Origin: Clostridiales bacterium
Lineage (GTDB): Bacteria; Bacillota; Limnochordia; Darwinibacteriales; B1SED10-159
Length of the DNA: 64,000 nucleotides
Direction: 5' to 3'
Assembly: GCA_003559095.1 (NCBI GenBank)
Contig: PWMW01000264.1
Span: forward strand, 29,065-93,064
Shown here: positions 1 through 7,796 of the stretch, in pieces
Layout of the letters: the number at the start of each line of letters is the position of its first letter
Position numbering within the stretch: position 1 is the stretch's first letter
Program-made: the position numbers and the translations under genes
The notes under the pieces: model-generated
What the model was told of the DNA's origin: nothing
Seen by the model: the letters and a program-made list of their open reading frames with translations, nothing else
The model's database searches: none

Positions 1-113
1 GTGAACTGCCTATCCAGCGCGTAATTGATCGACCAGGCAACCAGGAGTATGGTGGCTGCTGTGAGCCCGATGAGGTGAAAACTTACCTTCCAACGCAGGT
101 TAAGGCGAGCCAT
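1..113 (-). CDS. Sensor histidine kinase, N-terminus only (cut by window edge)
   Basis: Reading the minus strand from the ATG at 113 gives MARLNLRWKVSFHLIGLTAA followed by a hydrophobic stretch (ATILLVAWSINYAL), which looks like a short cytoplasmic tail and first transmembrane helix. This is the usual start of a membrane sensor kinase. The start lies 14 bases inside the end of the OmpR-type regulator gene, the classic overlap of a regulator-kinase pair. Only 37 codons are present, so no kinase domain can be seen. The function is inferred from position and the membrane helix. Confidence 0.65.
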   Translation of the reverse strand, partial: MARLNLRWKVSFHLIGLTAATILLVAWSINYALDRQF

Positions 114-795
114 GGATCTCATCCTCCCAGCGGTAGCCAATGCCATACACCGTGGCTATACGCTTTCTGCCCTGTCCCGACTCCAATTTTTGGCGGAGGT
201 TCTTCACGTGGACGTAGATGGAATCTTCGTAGCCTTCGTATTCCAGGCCGAAGATTCGATCGGCCAGCTCTTGACGGGAAAAAGCGCGACCTGGATTTCG
301 CGCCAAAATGGCTAACAATTTGAACTCCGTCGGCGTTAGGTTGACTGCTCTTCCCTGCAGCCAAATGCGATGTTTCTCCCAGTCCACGACCAACTGCCCG
401 TCGGCGCTGCGCAGGGGTTCTGTGCCTAACCGGTGGCTGCGCCGCAGAACCGATTTCACCCGGGCCGTAAGCTCACGGGGGCTAAACGGCTTGGTGACGT
501 AATCGTCTGCCCCGAGTTCTAGGCCATGCACTTTCGCATCTTCCTCTGCGTTCGCCGTCAGCATAACGATGGGAGTGTCGCCCTGTTGCCGGACATATTG
601 ACAGATTTCCTCACCCGAAACTCCAGGCAGCATAAGATCCAATATGATCAAATCCGGCACCGTGGTTCCCAAGTATTCCATGGCAGCGTTCCCGTCAGTG
701 ACTAAATCTACCAAAAAACCTTCCCGTGTGAGATACGCAGCCACTAAACTGCCAATCCGTTCTTCATCTTCGACTACGGCAATTCTGATTGCCAT
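100..795 (-). CDS. OmpR/PhoB-family response regulator
   Basis: Two-domain transcription factor of about 231 residues. The N-terminal receiver shows the acidic pair (VVEDEE), the phospho-acceptor Asp in LIILDLMLPGVSG, the Thr/Ala switch (MLTANAEE) and the conserved Lys (DDYVTKPFSPREL). The C-terminal half is a winged helix of the OmpR type (LTPTEFKLLAILARNPGRAF ... VYGIGYRW). I place the start at the ATG at 795, in front of AIRIAVVEDEE, because a GGTGGTGAT element precedes it. The track start at 816 adds only MGMGGDG. The kinase gene overlaps its 3' end. The regulon cannot be read from the sequence. Confidence 0.93.
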   Translation of the reverse strand: MAIRIAVVEDEERIGSLVAAYLTREGFLVDLVTDGNAAMEYLGTTVPDLIILDLMLPGVSGEEICQYVRQQGDTPIVMLTANAEEDAKVHGLELGADDYVTKPFSPRELTARVKSVLRRSHRLGTEPLRSADGQLVVDWEKHRIWLQGRAVNLTPTEFKLLAILARNPGRAFSRQELADRIFGLEYEGYEDSIYVHVKNLRQKLESGQGRKRIATVYGIGYRWEDEIHGSP

Positions 796-953
796 GCCAT
801 CACCACCCATGCCCATTGTACCGCAAAACTATGAAGAGATCTTTAAGAAAGCGAGCCGCTTCGTAGGAAGCAGCCCGCAGGGATGTGCTGGAATGGCTGC
901 TGGGAGCTGCAGCGGGCAGAAGCTCGTCTGTGCTGTCCCAGTCATTGGTTGGT

Positions 954-2300
954 TTAGTGCAGGAAGATGAAGTACAGTACGAAAACAACAGCGATGGAGT
1001 TAACGATCCAGTTGGTCTTCTGGCGGCGGCCGATGATAACGTTCAACAGTGCGTACGAGACAAATCCCAAAGCGATCCCGTCAGAGATGCTGTAGGAGAA
1101 CGGCATCATGACCATGGTCAAGAAGGCTGGTAGAGCATCACTGAAGTCGTCCCAGTTGATCTTCGTCACGCTCTTCATCATTAGAATGCCCACGATGATC
1201 AGCGCCGGAGCTGTGGCAGCAGCAGGAACGATGCCCACTAGCGGCATGATGAAAAGGGACAGCACGAACAGTACGGCCACAGTCAGTCCGGTAAGACCGG
1301 TCCGGCCACCCTCAGAGACGCCAGCAGCGCTTTCAATGTAGGTTGTGGTGGTACTGGTACCGAGCAGCGCACCACTGGTGGTGGCGATGGCGTCTGACAA
1401 CAGCGCTTTGTCAGCTTTTGGCAAATTACCGTCTTTGTCTAGATAGCCGGCCTGCGTCGCCACGCCCACCAACGTACCGGCTGTGTCGAACAGATCAACG
1501 ATCAGCAGCGAAAGCATAACGCCGATCAGACCAAGGTTCAAAGCGCCGGCAATATCCAGCTGGAATGCAACAGAGGTGAAATCACCCATGCTGGGAACGG
1601 CAAAGATTCCGTTGAAGCTTCCGGTGACTCCGATGTTGGGAAACATGCCGAACAAAGTGGCTGCAATAATACTCCAAAGCAGCGCACCTTTGACCTGCAG
1701 GGCGTAGAGAACACCAGCCACCAAGAGTCCGAACAATGTTACCAGCACTTCCGGGCTTGTCAACGAACCTAGGCTGACGATCGTAGCGGGATATGCCTCA
1801 ACGATCCCAGAATTCTGAAAGCCAATAAATGCAATGAACAATCCGATACCGGCACTAATGGCCGCCTTCAACGACATCGGGATACTGTTCACCAGAGCCG
1901 TTCGAAAATTGGTCAGGCTGAGCACGATAAAGAGCAGACCTTCGATGAACACCAGACCCAAAGCAACCTGCCAGGAAACACCCATGCCCAGTACAATACT
2001 GAAGGCAAAAAAGGCGTTAAGGCCCATACCGGGAGCTAAGGCAAAGGGATAGTTAGTGGAAAAAGCCATGACCAAGGTACCAATAGCTGAAGCTAGAATC
2101 GTAGCGATGAACACACCATTCCAGTTCATTCCCGCTTCACTGAGGATGCTGGGATTGACGAATATGATGTAAACCATGGTCATAAACGTCGTTAAGCCGG
2201 CGATGACTTCGGTTTTTACGTTGGTGCGGTTCTCCTTTAGCTTAAAGACGCGTTCGAAGAAGCTGCCATCCGCGGTAGTGCCTGCCTGATTCTGGGACAT
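954..2300 (-). CDS. NCS2/AzgA-family purine (guanine/hypoxanthine) permease
   Basis: A 448-residue multi-pass membrane protein with the AzgA/PbuG signature start (VIAGLTTFMTMVYIIFVNP) and the QTG/TGT-like loops of nucleobase cation symporters (GLNAFFAF; LFDTAGTLVGVATQAG; GTSTTTTYIESAAGVSEGGR). The family imports guanine, hypoxanthine or adenine with protons. A strong ribosome site (AGGGAGGA) precedes the ATG. A TATAAT box lies at 2325-2330 on the minus strand, though its -35 is poor. A PurR-box-like sequence lies further upstream. Carbamate kinase is the next gene upstream on the same strand, which may hint at purine breakdown, but this is inference. Confidence 0.92.
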   Translation of the reverse strand: MSQNQAGTTADGSFFERVFKLKENRTNVKTEVIAGLTTFMTMVYIIFVNPSILSEAGMNWNGVFIATILASAIGTLVMAFSTNYPFALAPGMGLNAFFAFSIVLGMGVSWQVALGLVFIEGLLFIVLSLTNFRTALVNSIPMSLKAAISAGIGLFIAFIGFQNSGIVEAYPATIVSLGSLTSPEVLVTLFGLLVAGVLYALQVKGALLWSIIAATLFGMFPNIGVTGSFNGIFAVPSMGDFTSVAFQLDIAGALNLGLIGVMLSLLIVDLFDTAGTLVGVATQAGYLDKDGNLPKADKALLSDAIATTSGALLGTSTTTTYIESAAGVSEGGRTGLTGLTVAVLFVLSLFIMPLVGIVPAAATAPALIIVGILMMKSVTKINWDDFSDALPAFLTMVMMPFSYSISDGIALGFVSYALLNVIIGRRQKTNWIVNSIAVVFVLYFIFLH

Positions 2301-2390
2301 ACGATAAGTCCTCCCTTTTCATGTATTATAGAGTATGTTCCGAGGGATAATATTCGCCTTATGTCGTTAGATTCCTTCTCTTAGCGGAAT

Positions 2391-2403
2391 ATTGTTCGGA
2401 TTT
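2391..2403 (-). promoter_or_regulatory. PurR-box-like operator upstream of the purine permease
   Basis: The minus strand reads AAATCCGAACAAT, which fits the Bacillus PurBox pattern AWWWCCGAACWWT at every position. It lies about 60 bases upstream of the TATAAT box of the permease gene. A weaker related sequence (AAGGCGAATATT) follows about 30 bases downstream, but I see no clear inverted second box. I looked for a purine riboswitch in this leader and found none of its conserved loops. Control by PurR is inference, and no purR gene is in the window. Confidence 0.5.
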
Positions 2404-2448
2404 TTTTGTGCCTGGGGGAAACGCGGCGGTGCTGGCAGCGCACGTGGC

Positions 2449-3429
2449 TCAAGCTCTCGGTGTGTTGGCGCTTGCAGAGAATGCCGTGGTGTCGTGACCA
2501 TCAGGTACAATGCGGGTACCGCTTGTTCCTGCAAGGGCCGCCACTGCTTGGTCTAGCTTGGCAATGATCCCCACCCCCCCGCGGCGAGCCATGGTAATGG
2601 CCGCCTCGACCTTGGGTCCCATACTGCCCCGCTGAAAGTGCCCCTCGTCCAGATAACGCTGGGCTTGGGTGGCCGTGATAGCTGCTAACGGCTGCTCCTC
2701 TGGCGTCCTGTAATGAAGACAGACCTGTTCCACGTCGGTTAGGATCAAGAGTCCCGCAGCGCCCAAGCCCGAAGCCAGCAGCGACGCCGTCCGGTCCTTG
2801 TCAATGACAGCCTCCACGGGGGCAAGATCGCTATCCTCATGGGCAGCGGGGATGCCGCCACCACCGGCAGCAATGACCAGAAACCCATGATCGACGAGAT
2901 GTTGGATAGCATGAAGATTAACAATGTCTCTGGGCTGTGGTGATGCCACTACGCGCCGCCAGCCCCGGCCCGCGTCTTCCACCCATGTTTCACCGCGGGT
3001 CATATGTTCACGGGCCGTTCCTTCATTCACAAAGCCGCCGATGGGCTTGGAGGGCTGCCGGAAGGCAGGATCTTGCGCGTCAACGGCCACCTGGGTTACC
3101 AACGCCACGGCTTGCGGACGTTCGGCTGAACCGGCCAATAGCCGATTGACGGTGTGCTGCAGCATGTAGCCCAGCATGCCTTGGGTCTGCGCTCCGCAGA
3201 GGTCCAGCGGTAGCGGCGGAATCGCAGGGGCGGCGGTTTCTTGTTGCTTCAAGATGTTCCCCACCTGCGGCCCATTGCCGTGGGTGAGTACGATGGTATG
3301 TCCCATGTTCCTTATCTGTAAAACCTGCTGCACAGCGGCGGTCACATTAGCCCACTGCTCCGAAGCCGTACCTTTTTGCTTTGGCTGCAGGATAGCATTG
3401 CCCCCAAGGGCAACCACCCAAAGACCCAT
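2449..3429 (-). CDS. arcC: Carbamate kinase
   Basis: A 326-residue amino-acid-kinase-fold enzyme that interconverts carbamoyl phosphate plus ADP with ATP plus carbamate. It opens with the family hallmark VVALGGNAIL and continues with TIVLTHGNGPQVGN, LDLCGAQTQGMLGYMLQ, VIAAGGGGIPA, EAVIDKDRTASLLA and GSMGPKVEAAI. Length is normal for the family. There is no arginine deiminase or ornithine transcarbamylase gene nearby. The neighbour is a purine permease, so carbamoyl phosphate could come from ureide or purine breakdown instead of arginine. That role is inferred from position only. Confidence 0.95.
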   Translation of the reverse strand: MGLWVVALGGNAILQPKQKGTASEQWANVTAAVQQVLQIRNMGHTIVLTHGNGPQVGNILKQQETAAPAIPPLPLDLCGAQTQGMLGYMLQHTVNRLLAGSAERPQAVALVTQVAVDAQDPAFRQPSKPIGGFVNEGTAREHMTRGETWVEDAGRGWRRVVASPQPRDIVNLHAIQHLVDHGFLVIAAGGGGIPAAHEDSDLAPVEAVIDKDRTASLLASGLGAAGLLILTDVEQVCLHYRTPEEQPLAAITATQAQRYLDEGHFQRGSMGPKVEAAITMARRGGVGIIAKLDQAVAALAGTSGTRIVPDGHDTTAFSASANTPRA

Positions 3430-3499
3430 TGTTATCGACCCCTTCCCGATTCTCCTTTAAAGGCTCACAATGTAGGGATTTCGTCCAGAAGCAGATTCT

Positions 3500-3516
3500 C
3501 CCTGCAAAGTGCAGGG
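3500..3516. promoter_or_regulatory. Perfect 7-bp palindrome upstream of the groES promoter
   Basis: CCCTGCA-AAG-TGCAGGG is an exact inverted repeat about 20 bases upstream of the groES -35 box, between the divergent arcC and groES genes. It lacks a T run, so it is not a convincing terminator. It could be an operator for either gene. The binding protein is unknown. Confidence 0.35.
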
Positions 3517-3536
3517 AAACATTTTCGTTTTACATA

Positions 3537-3564
3537 TTGACAGCGGACGAAAATCGGATATATT
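3537..3564 (+). promoter_or_regulatory. Sigma-A-type promoter of groESL
   Basis: TTGACA at 3537-3542 and TATATT at 3559-3564 are separated by 16 bases. The CIRCE operator starts within 10 bases of the -10 box, over the expected transcription start. Confidence 0.75.
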
Positions 3565-3571
3565 TAAATTA

Positions 3572-3598
3572 GTAGCACTCTCAGCACGCGAGTGCTAA
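3572..3598. promoter_or_regulatory. CIRCE operator (HrcA binding site)
   Basis: TAGCACTC-N9-GAGTGCTA is the textbook CIRCE inverted repeat. Only the outermost base of the left arm departs from TTAGCACTC. It lies between the promoter and groES, so the heat-shock repressor HrcA should control this operon. hrcA itself is not in the window. Confidence 0.93.
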
Positions 3599-3625
3599 AA
3601 CTAACATATGCAGGAGGTGCGTTCT

Positions 3626-3913
3626 GTGCTTCGGCCGTTGCATGATGGAGTGTTGATTCGCAGAATTGAAGAAGATATGGTAACTTCCAGTGGGTTGGTC
3701 CTGCCAGACACGGCCAAGGAAAAATCGCAGAAAGCGGAAGTTATCGCTGTGGGTGACGGTGCACCGCAGCGGAATGGCGTCGGGCGTTTGCCCATGCGGT
3801 TGACTGCTGGCCAGAGGGTTTTACTGCCAAAATACGGCGGTGTCGATGTGAAAGTGGACGGCGAAACGCTGGTTATGTTCAAGGAAAGCGAGATCTTGGC
3901 AATCATTGAATGA
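3626..3913 (+). CDS. groES: Co-chaperonin GroES
   Basis: A 95-residue GroES that forms the heptameric lid on GroEL. It shows LRPLHDGVLIRRIE, the mobile-loop region (DMVTSSGLVLPDTAKEKSQ), VIAVGDG, and the C-terminal GGVDVKVDGETLVMFKESEILAII. I choose the GTG at 3626 over the track start at 3608, because AGGAGGT lies 7 bases before it and family members begin right before LRPL. The promoter and CIRCE sit directly upstream and groEL follows after 43 bases. Confidence 0.95.
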   Translation: MLRPLHDGVLIRRIEEDMVTSSGLVLPDTAKEKSQKAEVIAVGDGAPQRNGVGRLPMRLTAGQRVLLPKYGGVDVKVDGETLVMFKESEILAIIE

Positions 3914-3956
3914 TCAACCGTCGCGAAGAAAACATGATTAGGAGAGGATGATCGTT

Positions 3957-5573
3957 ATGGCAGGAAAACAAATGCGCTACAATGCTTCGGCCCGGCGCAG
4001 TTTGGAGCGGGGTGTTGATACCGTAGCCAACGCTGTGAAAGTGACGCTCGGCCCGAAAGGACGCAATGTGATCTTCCAGCGACCCTATGGGTCCCCTGTG
4101 ATCACTAAGGATGGCGTTACGGTGGCCAAAGAAATCGAAGGCAAAGATCCCTTTGAAAACTTAGGTATCCAACTATGCAAGGAAGTGGCCAGTAAAACCA
4201 ACGACATCACCGGTGATGGCACAACCACAGCCACCGTCTTAGCCCAGGCCATTGTTAAGGAAGGTCTCAAGAATACCGAAGCTGGGGCGAACCCCATTGC
4301 CTTGAAGCGCGGTATTGACAAGGCCGTAGCTGTCGCGGTCCAAGCTCTGCAGGACATGGCCATCCCCGTTAATACACGGGATGATATCGCCCATGTGGCA
4401 GCTATTTCCGCCAACGAAGACGAAATCGGGCAGTTGGTAGCCGAGGCCATGGACAAAGTAGGCAAGGATGGGGTCATTACCATCGAGGAAAGTAAGGGCA
4501 CGGACACCATGGTCGAGGTCGTTGAGGGCATGGAATTTGAGCGCGGTTACATTTCGCCCTACTTCGTTACCAATACCGAAAGCATGGATGCAGAGCTTGA
4601 GGAGCCGTATATTCTATTGTTTGACAAAAAAGTGACGGCCATCAAAGATCTGCTGCCCATTCTCGAACAGGTAGTCCGCACCGGCAAACCGCTGCTTTTG
4701 ATTGCCGAAGACGTCGAAGCTGAAGCCCTAGCAACCTTGGTCGTGAATAAACTTCGGGGGACCCTCCGCATCTGTGCTGTGAAGGCACCGGGCTTTGGCG
4801 ATCGCCGCAAAGCTATGCTGGAAGATCTTGCTGTCTTGACCGGCGCCCAGCTCATATCGGAAGAACTGGGTATGAAACTGGAAAACGCTACCTTGGAGAT
4901 GTTGGGTTCCGCTGGTAAGGTCAACATCAGCAAGGAATCCACTACCATTGTATCGGGCAAAGGTGACGCCCAAAAGGTCAAAGGTCGCGTGGAGCAGCTG
5001 CGCCGTCAAATCGAAGATACAGAGTCTGACTACGATCGGGAAAAACTGCAAGAGCGCTTGGCCAAACTGTCCGGTGGAGTTGCAGTCATTCAAGTGGGTG
5101 CTGCCACCGAGACCGAGTTGAAAGAAAAGAAGCACCGCATCGAAGATGCCGTCAGTGCCACGCGTGCGGCCGTGGAAGAAGGCATTGTCCCGGGCGGTGG
5201 TACAGCGTTTATGAATGTTCTCAGTGTCTTGGATACGGTGACCTGCTCCGACAATGACGAACGACTGGGTGTTCGGATTGTGCGGAGAGCTCTGTCCGAA
5301 CCTCTGCGCCAGATCGCGTCCAACAGTGGTCTCGAGGGCTCGGTGGTAGCGGAACACCTCAAGGATTTGGAACCCGGCATCGGTTTTGACGCCCTATCCG
5401 AAACCTATGTGGATATGGTGGAAGCCGGTATCGTTGACCCTGTGAAGGTGACCCGATCAGCTCTGCAAAACGCAGCATCGATTGCCGGCATGCTTCTTAC
5501 AACCGAGGTTTTGGTCGTCGATAAGCCAGAAAAAGCAAAGCCCGCCGGTCCAGCTATGGACGACGAGTTCTAA
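3957..5573 (+). CDS. groEL: Chaperonin GroEL
   Basis: The 60-kDa chaperonin, 538 residues, which folds proteins with ATP and GroES. The ATP-binding segments are present: [32 protein letters not shown], the apical-domain region [12 protein letters not shown], and [14 protein letters not shown]. The start is the ATG at 3957 ([13 protein letters not shown]) behind AGGAGAGG. An oddity is that the C-terminus ends [10 protein letters not shown] and lacks the flexible GGM-repeat tail common in GroELs. It is the second gene of the CIRCE-controlled operon, closed by a strong hairpin. Confidence 0.97.
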   Translation: MAGKQMRYNASARRSLERGVDTVANAVKVTLGPKGRNVIFQRPYGSPVITKDGVTVAKEIEGKDPFENLGIQLCKEVASKTNDITGDGTTTATVLAQAIVKEGLKNTEAGANPIALKRGIDKAVAVAVQALQDMAIPVNTRDDIAHVAAISANEDEIGQLVAEAMDKVGKDGVITIEESKGTDTMVEVVEGMEFERGYISPYFVTNTESMDAELEEPYILLFDKKVTAIKDLLPILEQVVRTGKPLLLIAEDVEAEALATLVVNKLRGTLRICAVKAPGFGDRRKAMLEDLAVLTGAQLISEELGMKLENATLEMLGSAGKVNISKESTTIVSGKGDAQKVKGRVEQLRRQIEDTESDYDREKLQERLAKLSGGVAVIQVGAATETELKEKKHRIEDAVSATRAAVEEGIVPGGGTAFMNVLSVLDTVTCSDNDERLGVRIVRRALSEPLRQIASNSGLEGSVVAEHLKDLEPGIGFDALSETYVDMVEAGIVDPVKVTRSALQNAASIAGMLLTTEVLVVDKPEKAKPAGPAMDDEF

Positions 5574-5589
5574 ACAGTATCTTGGACAC

Positions 5590-5620
5590 GAACCCCTGAA
5601 TGATCTAGATTCAGGGGTTC
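5590..5620 (+). terminator. Terminator after groEL
   Basis: A perfect 12-bp stem, GAACCCCTGAAT with a 7-base loop, is followed by TTCCCTGTT. The U tract is moderate. It separates groEL from the rluA-like gene. Confidence 0.75.
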
Positions 5621-5655
5621 TTCCCTGTTATACTGAACACAGGGAGGAATGTCCG

Positions 5656-6522
5656 GTGGCCGCAAAACAAGTACTCCATAACGATGTGGTGCCACAACAG
5701 TGGGTTGGCCAACCTCTGCTCCAATTTCTCAAGAACCATCTGCAGCTGTCCAATCGCCAAATTCAACAGGTTGTGCGGACCCGAGGCCTCTACGTGGATG
5801 GCCGCCGGGCGCATACCAAAGCGGCGTTAACCCAAGGTCAGCGGGTGAAGGTTCTCCTACCCAGGAATGAACCCCTGCGTTTGGAACCCATTGGCATGGA
5901 TCTGGATGTGCTCTGGCAGGATCAGCACATATTGGCCGTGAGCAAACCCACAGGACTGGCCGTTCACCCAACGGGCCAAGCCCAGGAGCCTACTTTGGCG
6001 GCCGGTGTCGCCCAGTATTTGGCAGCAGACCAGGGTCGGACTATCGTACCCCGTCCCGTGCATCGCTTGGATAAAGAAGCGTCTGGCATCGTAGTGTTTG
6101 CCCTTAACAGCCGCGTCCAAACGGAGCTGACTAAGGTCTGGCATACCGCCTGCGTCCATAAGGAATACTGGGCTTTGGTCCATGGCCGCCTGGACGGTGC
6201 ACGGATGTTTGACCAACCCCTGCGGGGCAAGACCGCCCGAACCGATGTGGTTTCCGAGGTGTACTACAAAGAGTTCACCATCGTCAAAGCGGTCATCTTT
6301 ACCGGCCGTACGCACCAGATCCGCCGTCATTTGGCCGCTGCAGGCTATCCCATCGTCGGTGATGACCGTTATGGGGCGGGCTCGACAGCCCAAGCCCATG
6401 TGGCGAAGCGGCTTGCCCTGCACGGGCAACGGCTCAAGCTGCGCTGTCCAGCGCTGGCCTTGGACATTACCTTGGCTGCGGAGCCCCCGCCACTGCGGGA
6501 TATTTTTCTGGAGGAGGCTTAG
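5656..6522 (+). CDS. RluA-family RNA pseudouridine synthase
   Basis: A 288-residue enzyme that isomerises uridine to pseudouridine in rRNA or tRNA. An N-terminal S4-like segment (NHLQLSNRQIQQVVRTRGLYVDG) is followed by the catalytic domain, with the active-site Asp in RPVHRLDKEASGIVVFA and the motifs GRTHQIRRHLAAAGYPIVGDDRYG and LHGQRLKL. The track start lies inside groEL. I use the GTG at 5656, with AGGGAGGA 7 bases upstream. A glycosyltransferase gene follows 4 bases after the stop. Which uridine it modifies (RluA, C or D type) cannot be told from the sequence. Confidence 0.9.
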   Translation: MAAKQVLHNDVVPQQWVGQPLLQFLKNHLQLSNRQIQQVVRTRGLYVDGRRAHTKAALTQGQRVKVLLPRNEPLRLEPIGMDLDVLWQDQHILAVSKPTGLAVHPTGQAQEPTLAAGVAQYLAADQGRTIVPRPVHRLDKEASGIVVFALNSRVQTELTKVWHTACVHKEYWALVHGRLDGARMFDQPLRGKTARTDVVSEVYYKEFTIVKAVIFTGRTHQIRRHLAAAGYPIVGDDRYGAGSTAQAHVAKRLALHGQRLKLRCPALALDITLAAEPPPLRDIFLEEA

Positions 6523-6526
6523 ATCC

Positions 6527-7741
6527 TTGCGTATCGGAATCTTTACCGACACTTGGACGCCGCAGATCAACGGTGTGGTTACTTCGATCCAACTGATGGA
6601 CAGTATTCTGCGGGCTCATGGACACGAGACCTTTATCTTCACCCTCACCCATCCGGGCAGCCTGCCCCACACCGATCCACCCAATGTGTTCCGGGTCCCA
6701 TCGGTGCGGTTTTATGGCAACAGCGACCACCGTATCGGTGCTATCTACTCCCGCACTGCCATGGAACAGGCCCGCCACCTGCACCTAGACATTATCCATT
6801 CCCACGCCCCGTTCTCACTGGGGGTTTTTGGGCATATCTCTGCTCGCCGTTTGGGTGTGCCAGAGGTGCACACCTACCACACTATGCTCGAAGATTATAC
6901 CCATTATGTATCGCAGCGCCGGGTGGCCAACGAGGCGGCCAAGCGCCTGGCCCGTCGGTACTCGCGAGTCTTCTGCAATTGGTCCACGGCGGTCATCGTG
7001 CCCACACCCAAGGTTAAAGAGACACTCTTAAGTTACGGCGTCACCCGTCCCATCTCTGTACTCCCCACTCCTGTTGATTTGGACCGCTTTCGTCCCATGG
7101 CACCGGAACGTCAGCGGCAGGAGCTGCGTCGGAGTCTAGGTCTTCCCGAAGCGGCTCCACTGCTGTTGTTCGTGGGCCGGTTGGCCAAGGAAAAGAGCAT
7201 TGACGTCTTGATTCGCTGGCATAGGGAGGTACGCAAGCATCTGCCCCACAGTGGCCTGGTGATCGTCGGAGATGGCGATGAGCGGACTCAGCTGGAAGCA
7301 TGTGCCCGCCATCTGGGATTAGGCGCGTCGGTTCACTTTTTGGGGCCCAAACCCTGGAATGAACTGCCGCTTTACTATCAGGCTGCGGATGTGTTCGTCA
7401 CGGCCAGCCGCTCGGAAACCCAAGGGTTGGTGGTTCCAGAGGCTCTGGCCTGCGGCACCCCCGTTGTGGCTGCGGATGACCCGGCCTACCACGATTTTAT
7501 CGTCCCAGGCCGCAACGGATATCTGTTCCAGACGGCCGCCGATTATGTGGCCCAACTGCAGTATCTTTTGACCCTGGATCCCATTGAACTCCAGCGCTGG
7601 ACCCGGGGTTCTGTGGAGCGGCTGTCCATGGAGTCCTTCTATGAACAACTGAACCAAGTGTACGAAACGGCCGCTGCCTTGGGACCTGCCATCTCCCCAA
7701 GCTCCCGATCCCGTGTCCTTGCCCGACTACGACGCCGCTAA
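6527..7741 (+). CDS. GT4-family glycosyltransferase (glycolipid type)
   Basis: A 404-residue GT-B fold enzyme. The N-terminal Rossmann half begins RIGIFTDTWTPQINGVVTSI and carries the acceptor-side region EVHTYHTMLEDYTHY. The C-terminal nucleotide-sugar half has LLFVGRLAKEKSIDVLI and the EX7E-type motif in ETQGLVVPEALACGTPVVA. This pattern matches the diacylglycerol glucosyltransferase/MgtA-like branch, so a membrane glycolipid product is likely but not proven. The start is TTG at 6527 with GGAGGAGG 9 bases upstream. The longer track ORF overlaps rluA out of frame and is not used. A terminator follows the stop directly. Confidence 0.88.
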   Translation: MRIGIFTDTWTPQINGVVTSIQLMDSILRAHGHETFIFTLTHPGSLPHTDPPNVFRVPSVRFYGNSDHRIGAIYSRTAMEQARHLHLDIIHSHAPFSLGVFGHISARRLGVPEVHTYHTMLEDYTHYVSQRRVANEAAKRLARRYSRVFCNWSTAVIVPTPKVKETLLSYGVTRPISVLPTPVDLDRFRPMAPERQRQELRRSLGLPEAAPLLLFVGRLAKEKSIDVLIRWHREVRKHLPHSGLVIVGDGDERTQLEACARHLGLGASVHFLGPKPWNELPLYYQAADVFVTASRSETQGLVVPEALACGTPVVAADDPAYHDFIVPGRNGYLFQTAADYVAQLQYLLTLDPIELQRWTRGSVERLSMESFYEQLNQVYETAAALGPAISPSSRSRVLARLRRR

Positions 7742-7784
7742 AAACGCCAATCCGCTGGCTGTGCCAGCCGGGGTTGGCGTTTTT
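7741..7784. terminator. Bidirectional terminator between convergent genes
   Basis: AAAACGCCAA pairs with TTGGCGTTTT around a GC-rich inner hairpin (GCTGGC...GCCAGC). A-rich and T-rich flanks on both sides allow it to serve both the glycosyltransferase (+) and the ABC-F gene (-). Confidence 0.88.
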
Positions 7785-7796
7785 GCTGGGCTGAGC

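Noticed and set aside
2301-2448. Possible purine riboswitch before the NCS2 permease
   Set aside because: None of the conserved three-way-junction and loop sequences could be found; a PurBox explains the site better.
4728-5357. 209-codon antisense ORF inside groEL
   Set aside because: A frame shadow of a strongly conserved gene.
6182-6526. Upstream extension of the glycosyltransferase ORF
   Set aside because: It lies out of frame inside the rluA-like gene; the TTG at 6527 has a proper ribosome site and begins the conserved fold.
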